DNA of 64,000 bases from Cordia subcordata (taxonomy: Eukaryota; Streptophyta; Magnoliopsida; Boraginales; Cordiaceae). The DNA lies in NCBI GenBank assembly GCA_028554755.1, contig JAPTOF010000010.1, positions 14,332,501 through 14,396,500 on the forward strand, given 5' to 3'. The notes beneath the pieces are model-generated. The model was not told where the DNA came from. It saw only the letters and a program-made list of their open reading frames with translations, and made no database searches. Of the stretch, positions 20,897 through 33,596 are shown piece by piece. The position numbers and the translations under genes are program-made. The number at the start of each line of letters is the position of its first letter. Position 1 is the stretch's first letter.

Positions 20897-22212
20897 TGTT
20901 AGCTAAATATTCATTATTGATTTTGATGATGAAAATATATGCATTATTTTACTAAATAGCTTCTTGTGAAAATGAGATGATATCTAGTTGAAGCTTTGAA
21001 ATATTGAAGAAAATGTGCAAAAAGTATTATTTGAAGAAAGAGAAGGTGAGAAGGCATAAGGAGGAGAAGAAAAGTCATAAGGGGTACCGGACATTATTTT
21101 CCTTTTTGCCCTCTTTGTGAAATACCTATATATATTGTGTGGACTTGGCTCAAACTCTCTTTTTCTTGTTCAAAGTAAAATTTTCAAGTCTTGCACATTT
21201 GATATAACATTTGTACAAATGTATTTGAATGCACACATAAAGGTAAAATGAGTTTTTGGGGTATTTCAAATCACAACATATGTTTTCAAATTATTACAAA
21301 ATGATTTGGAGTTGTGAAAATTGCACTTAAAATAATTTTTGCAAAACTCTGGCTTTACTTCACATTCTGGAGTTACCGGACCCCTCAGCCGATCGACCGG
21401 TTCACCTGGGTGGGTCGCCCGGCCAAAACAGAAAGGTGACGAAAAAGCCAGACTCCCTAGCCAGTCGACTGACTAAGGCATCCGGCCTAGTCAGAGAAGG
21501 AAAGAGGATAGCCGAACGACCCAGTCGGTCGATCGGCTGAGCGAGTGCTGTAATAAATGCACTAGCTATTTATTACCGTTTTGGCCGAGTTTTTCATTTC
21601 TTCTTCACCTACCAAATCCATAACCCCCAAAATCTCTTTAAATACTCATTCAATACACATTCTAATCATCAATTGAAGTGTGCTAAATTGTTTATCATTA
21701 TACAATCCATCTTTAAGCCATTCTTGCAATATATTTGAGCTTTCAAGAGCTTATTCATCTTCTTCTTGAAGAAAATTTCAGATTCAATCTTTTCTTAATT
21801 CTTGAGTATATACACACTTTGAGAGCTATAAACTTTGTGAGATTTATTCTTTAAAGCTTGTAAAGTGTGGCGAAATCTTAAAGAGTGAATCTCTTGGGTT
21901 CTTTGAAGTTGGGCTTCAAAGAGATTGTAAGAACTTGGTTTGTGCTTCATCAAGAATTGAAGAAGCATCTTAGTAGAGATTTTTGAAGTCCTAAGGGGAG
22001 CATCCTTGGGTGGTGGACGTAGGCTTGGCCGAACCACCTTAAATCGTTTGTTTTTCCTTTCCTTATGCTTCCAGTTTTATACTTGCTTATTTTGCTTACA
22101 TTATGTTTGATATATTGATTGTTAGAAGTTGCAAATTTTCTAAAAATTTTTTAAAACGAAAATTAGTACTTATATCTTAATTCACCCCCCTCTTAAGATA
22201 TTTGCACCCACA
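20897..22212 (+). repeat. Sirevirus 3' LTR
   Basis: 1316 bp from TGTTAGCTAAAT to ACCCACA, TG...CA ends, directly after the purine tract. It contains a CG-rich motif cluster at about 21375-21542 (CCGATCGACCGG, AGTCGACTGAC, GGTCGATCGGC) and matches 14743-15071 at its 3' end. Confidence 0.9.
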
Positions 22213-22540
22213 ACTTAGGTTATGTTTTAGAGGAGTTAGTAGCTTCCAAACTTCTCATGCTTTCACCTTCTTCTACTGAGTCTTCTGAGCCTATTTTTCT
22301 CCTCTTCCCACATTTCAAACATGTTTGGAGGACAAGCTTGATGTTATTAGTACTCAATTTGATTTTGATTTTACACTTATGGAGTTAGGTACAGACACTG
22401 CTATTGATCATACGTGTTTGCATGATGACGAGTGTTTTGAGTCTATTTTATCCCCTCCACTTGTGTCTGTCTTATGTGAAGAGAATGAGCTACCTTTGTG
22501 TCTTCAACTTTTCGCCCATTCTAAAGAAGATGATGAGTAA
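22213..22540 (+). pseudogene. Accessory ORF fragment (copy 2)
   Basis: Unknown function. The frame 22325-22540 carries FDFDFTLMELGTDT and DHTCLHDDECFESILSPP, clearly related to the plus-strand copy at 480-600 and the minus-strand copies near 39080 and 44640. It lies just after the sirevirus 3' LTR and may be the interior of the element whose truncated LTR B lies at 14481-14742, split by the sirevirus. That link is inference. It ends in a TAA near 22540, where a second sirevirus begins. Confidence 0.55.
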
Positions 22541-25439
22541 CTCCTGAATACATTTCATGTGATGAAGATAGATGTCTATAGGAAGAATTAGAAGAAATTT
22601 TAATGAAATGCTTGTAGAATATAAGAAAGTTGTTTTGAAAATAAAGAACTTAAAAGGAACATCTCATTTCTTGAAATCAAATTGCATGATTCTTCTAGCG
22701 AAAATGAAAAGTTGAAAAAGGATTTAGATAAGGAAAAGACAAATGTGGATTTGCAAAATGGAAATGATGATCTTAAAGAGAGAGTGGAAGGATTAGAGAA
22801 AAGCCTGTCAAAATTTACAAATGGAAGTGAGAATTTGAATAAATTACTTAGAAAACAAATGTGTGTTTTTTTTAATAAAGCTAGAATTGGTTATGATTCT
22901 TCAAAGAAAAAAAAATTCTTTTCAAAAGGTGAGAAATGATTTTCAAAAGAAACATGATCATTTTAAAAGACATTTTGTAAAAGCTTCTTCTGCTAGTGAA
23001 CCTAAAGTTACATGAAATTACTATTGTAGAAATGTCATGCATCATGTAAATGCTTCATTAGAAAATATAGAGAAAATAAGTATAAGTTAATGTGGGTTCC
23101 AAAAGGAACTAAACCTAATGTTCGAGGACCCGACAAGGGTACCTTGTCATACTTGACTATTTTGTGTAGGTATGCCTTACATTCTTTGGAGATAATGGGA
23201 TATAGTTCCTAGATGATAGATGCTCGAGACATGTGACTGGTGATACATCAAAGTTCTTGTCACTCAGGGAAAAAAATAGAAGGTTTGTTACATTTGGAGA
23301 CAACTCCAAAGGAAGAATCATTGGCATTGGCTTTGTCGTTAACAAATCTAGACTTTGTATTGAAACGTGTTACTTGTCCATGGTTTAAAACACAGCTTGC
23401 TAAGTATTACTCAACTTTGTGATAAAGGCTTAGTGGTTAACTTTAGAGCTCCAAGTATGAGATTATTGATAATAGTGGCAATGTTGTGTTTGTTGGCATG
23501 AGGTGTGGAAATGTGTATTCTTTTGACTTTAATGATGTACATGATTAAACTATGAAATGCTTAAGCACTATGAATGAAAATACTTGGCTATGGCATAGAA
23601 GACTTGGTCATCCTAATGTAGAATTTTTCAATAAATTTGCTAGTCTTCATCTTGTTAAGGGATTGCCAAAAGCTAAATATATTGATGATCATGCGTGTTG
23701 TGCATGCAAACTTGGCAAACAAACTAGGGAACCTTTCAAACCAAGAAAGTGATTTCAACTACTAGACCATTGGAATTATTACATTAGATTTATTTGAACT
23801 TAATCGGGTTGCTAGTTTGGGTGGAAAATTGTATGCTTATGAGATTGTTAAAGATTTCTCTAGATTTACACGGGTAATCTTTCTTGCACACAAAAGTGAA
23901 ACACCAAATAAATTTTTACAAACGTGTTTAAAATGAAAAAGGCTATTTGATAAGTACAGGCACCGAATTTATAAATCAAACTATGAAATCTTTTTGTGAT
24001 AAAAATGACATTGCTCAATCTTTTCTCACCTAGAATACCACAACAAAATGGAGTTGTTGAAAGAAAAAATGCTTGTTGAAAATAAATTGCTAGTTATTTT
24101 TGGGTCGAGGCCATTAATACCACTTGCGATGTGATTAATAGAAGTACCATTAGAAAAGATCTTGATAAAACTCTGTATGAACTTCAGAAAGAAAGAAAAC
24201 TAGCATCTCTTACTTCAAAACTTTTGGATGTTCATGCATGCTTTATCTTGAATGAAAAAGATAATCTTGGAAAATTTGATGCTAAATTCAAAGATGGAAT
24301 ATTTCTTGGTTATTCTTCATATAGTAAAGCATATAGGGTTTATAATAAAAGAACTATAGTTGTTGAAGAAACTATCATTGTGAAATTTGATGAAAAAAAC
24401 CTTTAATGCTAAATGTGATGGTGTTAATATTGTTACTATTCAAAAGAATTTGAGCAATCTTAACCTAGATAAAGGAAATGAATCTAATGAAGCATGTTAT
24501 AAGGATAAACAAGATGAGAAAGTTGATCCAAATGTTGTACATGATAAGCATAATGAGTTGCCCAAAACTCACAAATTTGTTGGTTATCATTCTTTTGCTC
24601 AAATTATTGATGAACTTTCTAAAGGTGTTGCAACTAGATCTTCTTTAAGAAATGTGTGTAATCATTTTGCTTTCTTGTCTCAAATTGAACAAAGAATATT
24701 CATAAAGCTTTGCTTAATAATAGTTGGATAAATGCCATGCCAGAGGGACTTAATCAATTTGAAAGAAATAATGTGTGAAGAAAAGTGTTATTCACGTTGC
24801 CTTTGATAGAATAGTTTTAAAACTTGATAACTTGCTTGTCCATACTTCCTAAGGATACTAGTTTCTTTGTAAATAGTATTTTTAGCACCTATAAGGTGAG
24901 ATATGGGGCATTCCATGTAATTACTACTTTGTCATAGGAAATGCCAACATTGGCAACCATTTTTCTGATCTCCTTTCCTTTTATTCATCAAATTTTTGGC
25001 TTTGACCAATTCAAGGTAAAAAATGGGGTCGATGGTATTGGCTAAAATGGGAGGGGGGAGGGGAAGAGCCTTGAGGTACGCTCATTTCAACATTTTTTTT
25101 TAGGTTCTTGACATTCTCAATCGCTCTTTTTAGTGGGAAGGAATAGTACGTGAATGGTGGTTCTCTAACAAGGGAATCATTTTGGAACTTGTTAAAAGGC
25201 CTAAAAATTAATCAATAATTGGAACTAGATTATAAACAAGGCTACAATCTAGCATTGAAGTTAGAAACAAGGCTAGACTAGTTGCACAAGGTTATAAACA
25301 AGAAGAAGGAATTGATTACGATGAAACCTTTGCTTTCTTTGCTAGACTTGAGTCAGTTTATATATTGCTTGCCTTTGCAAGTTTCATGAATTTCAAATAG
25401 TATCAAATGGATGTGGAAAGTGATTTCTTACATGGTTAT
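22541..25439 (+). pseudogene. Decayed second sirevirus (gag C-term to RT)
   Basis: A copia fragment with many stops and no LTRs. In order: gag coiled coil (22682-22939, LKERVEGLEKSLSKFTNGSE); a damaged protease region near 23200-23240 where SRHVTGDTSKFLSLR is readable; pre-integrase zinc region (23552-23752, NTWLWHRRLGHP and CCACKLGKQTREPF); broken integrase core (23760-24120); integrase C-terminal part (24131-24406, GIFLGYSSYSKAYRVYNKRT); RT start (24720-24777 and 25183-25439, NKARLVAQGYKQEEGIDYDET, YQMDVESDFLHG). It is cut at 25439 by the start of LTR C1. It is older than the neighbouring sirevirus judging by stop density. Confidence 0.85.
24778..25182. other. Unclassified ~405 bp insertion in decayed RT
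   Basis: Splits the RT codons that should read ERNNVWELVKRP: the left part ends at 24777 and the right part resumes at 25183. I see no terminal inverted repeat, TSD longer than a base or two, or coding motif. It includes a G-rich tract near 25051-25067. Confidence 0.5.
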
Positions 25440-26489
25440 TGATTGCTATCTCGCAGCACAAGCCGAAATAGCTTGTAAGCGCACAAGTCACATGTAGCAC
25501 AGTGTGTGTGAGAGTGGGTCGAATCCATGGGAAGGCGTAACGTGAATGGTGTTCCAAGCTAAATGTATCCTAAAGAGCTACATTTTGGGACCTAAACAAC
25601 GATCTTTTTGGTGTTTTTAGGTTGGGGGGAACTTAGAAAAGATAAATCTAAGCTAAGGACAAGGAAATAAAATGTGATGTGTCTATGTTTCTGTGTGACG
25701 GGGGAATCAAGCAATCTAAAGAAGTCAAATACGTGGAAAAGGGAATTAGGGTGATTACGTCTTGCAACTGGGTGGTTACTACTTCGTGTTAGGGTTCCTT
25801 GATGAATTATACTATGTGCTCTAATCTATACCTCTAATTAGCCTCCTAATTGGTACTCTAAGCTTCAGTATAGGTCCGTCCCTAAGTGGTGATGCCTAGA
25901 AGTATAGTGTGGTCTTTATGACTTAGGAATTAGGGCTAGCTAATAGGAATCTAGGTGGTTAGATCGATCTAAACGTAGCACTTAGTCCACTAATTAGTTT
26001 CCTAATCTAACTGTAGAACTCAGTGCAAGTCTGTCAGTAAGCTAGGCCCCATTTAGAGCTACAACGTGGTCTTTATGAACCTAGGACGTAGGGTAGACTA
26101 ACTAGTCTTTCTAAGTGAACTAAGGTCAACTAAACCTATCCAGACTCCTATTGGCCAGATTTAAAGTCAAAGGAGACTCAACCTAGGCTAGTTACTAGTT
26201 ATACACCATCGATCACATCACAATAGTGAAAATTAACAATTATATGCAAAGCATACACATCTAGGGCATTGCATTCGAGAATATTATAGAGTATTCTAAT
26301 ACTAAGCACATAGACATACTTAGATTACACCAATTTAATCAACAGTACCTGACATGTAAGCAATAGAAGCTAGTTATGTTATTAAGTATGCAAACACACA
26401 CATAGACATGTATATAAGCCCACTTCATGTAATCAACACATAAACACATCGACATTATGTAAAATGGCCTTTGAAACCCTAAGCACAAA

Positions 26490-26527
<38 letters not shown>

Positions 26528-27318
26528 ATCCGTCAAGTACCCATAACAGTATTGTAATAATCATCCATAATACAAGAGTATATCACCCTACATAGCTTTA
26601 ATCATACATAATAAGATTTGAGATATACCCTTCTACTCAAATCCATGCTTTACAATCCATGAGCTATGCCCAATTCTTTGTGTTTGATCCTTTAAGAAGC
26701 TTGATTCCTAGGTGTTTTTGTGTTTATAAGTAACTGTGTGAGGTGGGTTTAGGTGGATTTGGGTTTAGGGAAATGGATCTATGAAATAGTGGGTGTTCTC
26801 TCTAAAAAAATGCTGAAAAGATGCTTATATAAAGTTGAAATCATGGCAAGGCCGGGAGACCGGCCTTGGGGCTTGGTCGACCAGCCTTAGTGGCTCGTTC
26901 TATAATATGGCTGGGGGCCGAGGCTGGTCGACCGGCCTAGGGTTGAGGTTGACTGGCCTCTCCAGTTTCTTGGCCTGATTTTGCTCATCTCGAGCTAGTT
27001 TCTTCTTGGTGCTCCAATCTTCGTCTGACCACTTCCAAATACACTTTTTTTATTCCTTTGCATCTAAAACACCCTTCGCTTTACTTTACACCCCAAGCAC
27101 CATTAATCAAGGTCCAATCATCTTCTTGAAGCTCACTTAAAATAAGTAACAATTGTGCATTTGTGTAGCATTTAAGTTCTAAGCTTAACTATGAACATGT
27201 AAACCCAAATACGCATAAATATGACTTAAATGCTATGCTAATACACAAATGAAGCACAAAACAGCTCAAAACAAGTATCTATATGCAACGCACAAGCACA
27301 CACAAAACCAACATATTA
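25440..27318 (-). repeat. LTR C1 (3' LTR of minus-strand element C)
   Basis: About 1879 bp. It pairs with C2 (40394-42330) and with the partial copies at 45295-47514 and 51069-51235. It begins TGATTGCTATC and ends near CAACATATTA. It contains a TA run (26492-26523) and a diverged palindrome cluster (26848-26962, GGTCGACCGGCC). It lies outside the ruined sirevirus, so it inserted into or recombined with it. Confidence 0.82.
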
Positions 27319-27599
27319 ACATGCCTAAACCTTTTCCTTGCTTGTCCTCGAGCATGCCTAAACCTAAGTTTATTTCTAAGTTGGTAAAGAGAGTTGCCTA
27401 AAGGATTCATTTGCTATCATGGTGAGTCTAAGGAGTATGAAGGGGTCATTCCTTTTATAGAAGGGTCCTCAAGCCTCTTTGGATTCTCCCTTTACTCACA
27501 AGGGGTCTTACACCTCCGAGAAGTTCCCAAGTAGCTATAACCACCACAAATAGGGGATTCTAACACATGTACACAAGATGTTGATACTTAATGCCCCCT
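27319..27599 (-). mobile_element. Element C interior, left part
   Basis: 3' noncoding cassette of element C, split by element D. It continues at 37072 (GAATATGGCCTCTCTAATATGC), as judged from the uninterrupted version at 42590-42640 in element E. No gene. Confidence 0.75.
27338..27355 (-). repeat. Conserved stem-loop, LTR-proximal copy (element C), decayed
   Basis: Sense strand ATGCTCGAGGACAAGCAA: the right arm is intact and the left arm diverged. Confidence 0.55.
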
Positions 27600-29630
27600 T
27601 GATGCTTCTTGCTAATTAAGCACTAAGCCTTAATTAAAAGCCTGCAAGTGCATAAGTCGTGTAGTCTAATGTGCAAAAGTAAGGTCGATCCCTCAAGAAG
27701 GCCAGAAATGGGGAATGAAAGCTAAATGTGTGTCCTAGAAAACTAGAAAGAAAATAAGCTAAACTAAGAATTCATTTTGGTCATTTTAGATATGAAGGGA
27801 GCTCAAAACAAATTAAACTAATCTAAACAAACTAAAGAAAATAAATGCAAGAGAGAACAAGCTAGTAAAAGGGAATTTACACAAGCAATGGGGCAATAGG
27901 TGAAATTTGCTTTACTATGGATGATTTGATTATTAACTTCGCTACGAGATTAGCTTTGATGGTTTTACACAAGAAAGGGTGCTCTAAGCTAGGAATCTAA
28001 TCAACCTCCCCTAGAATCCCTAGACTTGGTATGGGTCTATCCCTAGGTGCTAGCTATCTAGGAGCATAGCGTGGTCATTATGAACTAGGGCACGGTGTTG
28101 CTAATTATGTTTCTAGGTGATGATAATTGGTCTTACCCTAGGTTCTAACTCATTAGCTGGGTTTAAAGCCAAGAACTAGGTTTCGAAGGTCAATTAAGCT
28201 AGCCTGACATCTATTGGCTGGGTTTAAAGCCAAAGAAGGCTAAACTAAGCCTAATTACTAGTGAAGAACCACCAATCATAGCAGCATGCTAGCGGGATTT
28301 GACAATAAAGCATATCATACATGTTCTCAAGCATGATACGAAAGAATATAAAGCATATTCTAGCCTAAAACACTTGGACGTATTTAGGTCATACCAATTT
28401 ATGCATTAAAATCCAACATGTATGTCATAGAAGCTAAAATTGCTATTAAGGTATATAAAAGCACACATAGACATGCATAGCTATAAAGCCCACTTCATGG
28501 AATCACTACATAAACACCTAGACATGCTCATGTTATGATTTAGAAGTGTTAAATAGCAATCAAGCCTTTAAATATGTGTTCTTTCACTTAGGAATATCAA
28601 CAAACACATAGACATGAATGTACGTAGCCATTGAAGCATTAAGAGCAAACATATATATTAAACCATCAAAATTTCATGGCAAAGTAGTACTCAATCAATC
28701 CATAATACAAGCCTAATCACCCATAATAGATCTGTTCTAACATAGAGAAAACTAAGTACAAAAGGAGAAAGATGAAACTTCATTTCATGCTTAGCTTTGC
28801 TCTTCAAATCCTTGTCTTGATCTTGTAATTACAAGTGTTAAAACCCTAATTACAAGCTTGGATCTAAGTGTATTTGTGTGTGGTTTAGTGTGTTAGAGGT
28901 GGTTTCAGGTGGATTTTGGGCTGAAGGAAATAGGTGTTTGATTTTGGGTGTTCTTCCCCTTCAAAAAGGGCTGAAAAGTGGCTTAAATAGAGTTTTTAGC
29001 GCGTCCAGCTGAGGGCCCAATCGGATGTCCGGCTTTGGGGCTAAGTCGTCCAGCTAAAATTGGCCCACATTCTGATCTGGCCGATCGACCTTAGCCGGTC
29101 AACCCACCTTGACAGGAGGTTGACCGGTCTTGATAGTAAAATGTCCATATCTTGCTCGTTTTGGCTCCGATTCATGCATCATTTTTTTCATGGATTTGTA
29201 TCATTGTTGGGGATCTCTAAAGCCATATTTTGCACCCTAAAACATGTCCAAAATTTTTCCATGTCCTTTTTAGGTTGCAAGCCCTGAATTTGTCTCACGT
29301 TGCACTCGGTTTCATCTTGGTCGCTCCTTCTTTCGCCCGGCCACTTCCAAATGCATTTTTCTTCATTCCTTTATGTCCAAAACACCCTTGGATTTGTTCC
29401 ACACATCAAGGACCCTCAACCAAGATCTAATTATCTCTCTAAATCACACCTAAAATAAGCAATAAACGCGCATTAGTGTAGCATTTAAGTCTTAACTTCA
29501 ACTATGAACATGTAAACTCTAATATGCACAAGTATAACCTAAATGCTATACTAATACACCAAATGAAACTCAAAACACCTCAAAACAAGTATATACTTGC
29601 AATACATAAACACACAAAACAAACACATCA
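27600..29630 (-). repeat. LTR D1 (3' LTR of element D)
   Basis: 2031 bp from TGATGCTTCTTGC to AAACACATCA. It pairs with 35074-37071, with visible substitutions and short indels. It contains a weak CG-motif cluster at 29008-29135 (GATGTCCGGC, GGCCGATCGACC, GCCGGTCAACC). Confidence 0.88.
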
Positions 29631-29649
29631 ACACCTCCAAACCTTCTCC

Positions 29650-29667
29650 TTGGTTGTCCCCAAGCAA
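29650..29667 (-). repeat. Conserved stem-loop, LTR-proximal copy (element D)
   Basis: Sense strand TTGCTTGGGGACAACCAA: one mismatch in the stem. Confidence 0.65.
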
Positions 29668-30570
29668 GCCAAAACTTAAATTTATCTCTAAAGTCGATGC
29701 AAATGGTTGCCTAAGGAATGGACTCGCTATCAGGGTTAGCCTAAGAAGCATGAAGGGGGCATTCCTAATGTGGAGAGATAATCAAGTTTCTTTGGATCCT
29801 CCCTCTACTCGTAAAGGTCCTCAAACCTTGTAGAAAGTTCCCGAGTAGCCTAACCACAACGAGCCTAGGATTTTGACGCACGTACTCGGGATGTTGATAT
29901 TTCGTACCCCTTTAGCGAACTTGGCCTCCCCAACATGCACAAAGCCTCAAAGCCAAGAAGAGAGAGAATATACTAACACAATGGCTTAAAACAAGCCTTA
30001 TTCACATATCTACATAGAGGATAACTTGTGCTAAGTTGACATTGTGTCACTTATGCACTTATTCACAAAACTTTTTGGTGCCTTTGGCTTTTTTCTCTTT
30101 TTTCACATTTTTTTGGCACCTTTTTGCCTTTTTCAAATTTTTTTGGATTTTTCATGCTTTGTATTGTATTCACAAAAAAAGAAAAGAAAAAGAAAGCCTT
30201 TAGCACATAAAAAAGAACCAATCAAGGAAGAACACTCGTATCAACAACCCTTTTTCAGCACTTTTTCCTACCAAGCTATGGGGTGGCTACAAGGGTTATT
30301 TTTAAAGGTCCTTACTCCTTACAACTTTCAAGGGCATCCCCTCTAAGACTCGATTTTCAATCCATTCCATTCACTTCCCCATAATGCAACTCATATTCAC
30401 CAATTAATCAAATCAATCACAAAAGTCAACATTGCAATCAACCAAGTGACAAATGACTCTACATGCGTCAAAATCAAAAAATTTTCACCATTTTAAGCAC
30501 ATAATGCACATATACCCTACACAAAGCATATAATGAGAAAACCAAATTCCGACAACCCCAAACCTAAACT

Positions 30571-30588
30571 TTGCTTATCCTCAAGCAA
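30571..30588 (-). repeat. Conserved stem-loop, upstream copy (element D)
   Basis: Sense strand TTGCTTGAGGATAAGCAA: the C-to-T change turns the loop-closing pair into G-U, so the RNA stem is kept. Confidence 0.75.
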
Positions 30589-31328
30589 ATAGAACAATAC
30601 TACTCAACAAGCAAATCGGCAACACAAAGCAAGTAAGGGTGGTGGGGACGAGGTAGATAAATAGGGAACAAATGGAGAAAGGATAGATACAACCTTATGT
30701 TCTTTGAAGCTTTTCAATGCCAATGGATAATGATTCAACTACTAATCCCTATCTTTTAACAAATCATAAACACTCAAAGCACATGATTAGTAGCATTGCC
30801 ATGCGAGCTTGCTTTGGCATGTGAAAATAATAAAACAAGGTGTATCCTATGGGAAAAAGGATCAGTACTTGACATTTGTGTGGGAGATCAATGCTTGAAA
30901 AATCTAAAAAGAAAAAGAAAGAAAATAATAAAGAAAATAAGGAACGAAAGTACCAAAATTAATCTAGGTTGCGTCCTAGTAACGCTGGATTTAACGCCTC
31001 CAGTCAAGGCGCCAATATTAGGGCCAATGATACTTGTAGTCCTTGAGCACGGATCAACAAACAAACCTATCAAGGCACAACTCAGAAGAAAAAGAATCAT
31101 GTGGTATGAAATCGATCAAATTATGCACATCATAATCCATTTCAAGGACACGTGAAAAGGGACAAATGAGAAACTCGACACATCAAGTATAAAAGAATTC
31201 TCGAAGGTGTGATACAGCATGGAGAAATCTAAAGATCTAAGTCCCTTGTTCTTCTTCAATCCTATCCTAGCAACCTCAGTTTTCACCACTAACCATCCTA
31301 TTACTTTCTTTTGATGATCAAGGGCTGC

Positions 31329-32060
31329 CTACATTGCATGCCCATGGGTTGATGAAGCATCTAAAGCATAAAGAATAGGGGAAGTATAAACAAGCCTTGC
31401 ATTAATGTGCTTCAAATGGGATGGCATAAAAATGTGCTCACTAGGGAAAGACTTAATAAGAGGAAGGAGGAAAGAATCATCAAATGAAATGGGATTGGAT
31501 GAGATGGAATCAAAGGAAGAGTAAAAAGGAATGGGCTCAGAAGAGGAAGAATTGGAAGTAAGGGTCATGAGCTCACTCTCACTAAGGGACGACTCGTGTT
31601 CATCTAAGAAATGGTTCACCTCATCAAGTAATTCCCTAGTAGAGAGTTTAGAAGAAGGTTTCAATAAGGATTCCTCAAAAACGGCTAAGGACCCGTATAT
31701 CATGATTCTAGTTCCTCAATCTCCTCTTTAAGAGTCTTCATATATTGATCATTTACTTTTACATCAAATCCTACAACTCTAACGGTCTTATCAGGCCTAG
31801 AATCAAAGATAGGCATGATGTTCTCCTCAATGGGTGTCTCCAAATCCACTCTAGCTAATACCTTGTCAAATGCTTCAATAAATTCATCGCTAGCAAATAT
31901 CTTCGTACAACCATATTCATTAATACAAGATTCCATCACATGCAACTTAAAACCTCTATTTCATCTCCTCCTTCAAGATTAATCTTATGTGTGCAATCAT
32001 AATGGTCCATGCCTCTTATATCAAGATTGAAAGAATTAACCTCAAAGGACTCATTAAGCC
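31329..32060 (-). pseudogene. Accessory ORF of element D (copy 3)
   Basis: Unknown function. It lies downstream of protease, where RT should be. Two frames are readable. 31945-31700 has EFIEAFDKVLARVDLE, PIFDSRPDKTVRV and TLKEEIEELES, which align with ECMDRFDEILASDGLK, LISEVLDAKTLGV and TPKKEIDEFG in element E (44560-44400). 31703-31329 is Ser/Glu-rich, then EHIFMPSHLKHINARL, matching FTFMPSSLEHFHLEL in E. A frame change near 31700 separates them. Mostly acidic and serine-rich with no recognised domain. Its presence in several elements argues for a real ancestral gene rather than chance frames. Confidence 0.6.
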
Positions 32061-32100
32061 TAGAATTATCATCCCTAGAAATAGGGCTATGTAGGGCTAT

Positions 32101-33146
32101 TTATCCTCGCATGAACGTCTCTCGATCAAGGCTAGGTAAGATGCCGTTAAGCTTTCTCAATTCATCATTGTCGATCATGGACTCCTGAACATTGCCCTCA
32201 ACAAATGGGTCTATCACCTTGACCATAAAGCAATTTTCCTCATCATCTTCTTCACCTATACTAACCTTGTTCACTATCTCTACCACTTTCATGGAAGACC
32301 TCAAATTCCTAAATTTCATTTCTAACAGCCCTGACCTACAATGAGTGACAGCATCTGCAGTAGCAAGGAAGGGGACACCTAAGAGAACGGGAGTAGAATG
32401 CCTAGAGTCATGACCCACATTCATATCAAGTACTATGAAATCTATACGGTACACAAACTCTCCTACTTGAGCTAGCACATGTTCTACTACTCCCTTAGGT
32501 CTCTTCTCAGATTGATCAGCTAGCTGAAGGATAACATGCGTGGGGGACAAGTCTCCTATACCTAGCTGCTGGTAGACTAAGTAGGAAATGAGGTTCACGC
32601 TGAACCCTAAGTCTAGCAAGGCGTGATTAATCTGGGTCTCTCAAATCCTACAAGGAATAGTGAAAGCTCTGGGGTCACTCATCTTGGCTAGAAGGCCTGA
32701 AGTACAAATAATACTCACCTTCTCCGTGAGCTTCACCTTCTTTGGTATAGTTGATAACCTACGCTCTCTTGCACAGAGGTCTTTGAAAACTTGGAGTAAG
32801 AGGGAATAGAACAGACTGCATCTATCAAAAGAAGATTGACCTTTAGGTCTTTGAGATGCTTTAAGACTCTGAGAAGCCTAGTATCCTAATTAGGTGAAGG
32901 CTTCTCTAAGGCAGAAGGATAAGGAACTCTAGGCTCAATACCCCTTGACTTATGGGAATCAACAATAGGCTCTTTTCCCTCCCGATGTGGGCAGGAAGTA
33001 CTCTCTTCATGGTCTCTAGTGGGCTCAACTCTCTCAGCAGAACTCTCTCTATGATCTCTTTCAACAGAGCCATGGCTAGGCTTTTTAGACTCTAAAGGAC
33101 CACTAGCTGTAGGCTCTGCATATTCAACTTCTATCCTATTGTCCAC
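32101..33146 (-). pseudogene. Element D protease region
   Basis: Closely resembles the complete Athila protease at 9400-10584: Ser/Glu-rich lead (33146-32886), then MLDLGFSVNLISY with the active-site Asp near 32615 and a Ser-to-Phe change after DLG, KRPKGVVEHV, DFIVLDMNVGHDSRHSTP and LLGVPFLATADAV. Frames are broken near 32640 and 32880. The DLGF and LLGVP changes alter usually conserved positions, so even a joined product would probably be poor. It ends near 32101, after which the accessory ORF replaces the expected RT linker. Confidence 0.85.
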
Positions 33147-33596
33147 TATCCTACCACTCTTAAGAGTGGTGACAATCTTAGTCTAGGCTAGATGGGGATA
33201 AGTGGGGTCAAAGGAGGAATAAAACCGTACTCTAGGGTTAACCTCTAGTTAGGAAGGCAATTTTCTAAGGTCTCTAGTGCTCAATTGGCTGGCAAGCTGC
33301 CCTAATTATGCCTCCATCCTAGTCATTTGTTGTTGATTTTGTTGAATAATCTGCATCAAAAGGTCTATCCTCTCATCGTGAAAAGACAGTGGAACAGGTG
33401 CAGACTGTGCGGGAAGGGCTGGGATGGGCGATACAGGGAGTGCCTGAGGCTGAGGAACACTAGGGAGTCTAGCCTGGTTCTCATTATGAAACCTTGGAGG
33501 ATTAGCAAGACGAGGTCTTTGCTGGAATAGGGCCTAGGACTAGCGATGAGAAGACTCAAACTGACCCTGACGCCATGAAAATTTTAGGTTGTCCCT

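Larger units (their letters stand above)
14743..22212 (+). mobile_element. Ty1/copia sirevirus (SIRE/Maximus-like), inactive
   Basis: Order on the plus strand: truncated 5' LTR, initiator-Met primer site, gag, integrase remnant, RT, RNase H, a CG-rich spacer, a second long ORF, polypurine tracts, full 3' LTR. The integrase-before-RT order marks copia. The long 3' ORF after RNase H, long LTR (1316 bp) and repeated purine tracts mark the sirevirus group. The 5' LTR retains only its last 329 bp, so no TSD can be tested. Most of protease and integrase is deleted. Confidence 0.9.
29631..30900 (-). other. 3' noncoding cassette of element D
   Basis: No gene. Stem-loops at 29650-29667 and 30571-30588 are 921 nt apart, with the purine tract (sense GGTTTGGAGGTGT) next to the LTR. 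It contains the long T-rich block near 30075-30180 also seen at 5580-5640 and 42780-42900. Confidence 0.75.

Noticed and set aside
29060..29430. Plus-strand frames in LTR D1 and similar ones at 36569 and 41787
   Set aside because: They recur only because the LTRs are repeats. The strand is antisense to the element and there is no domain.
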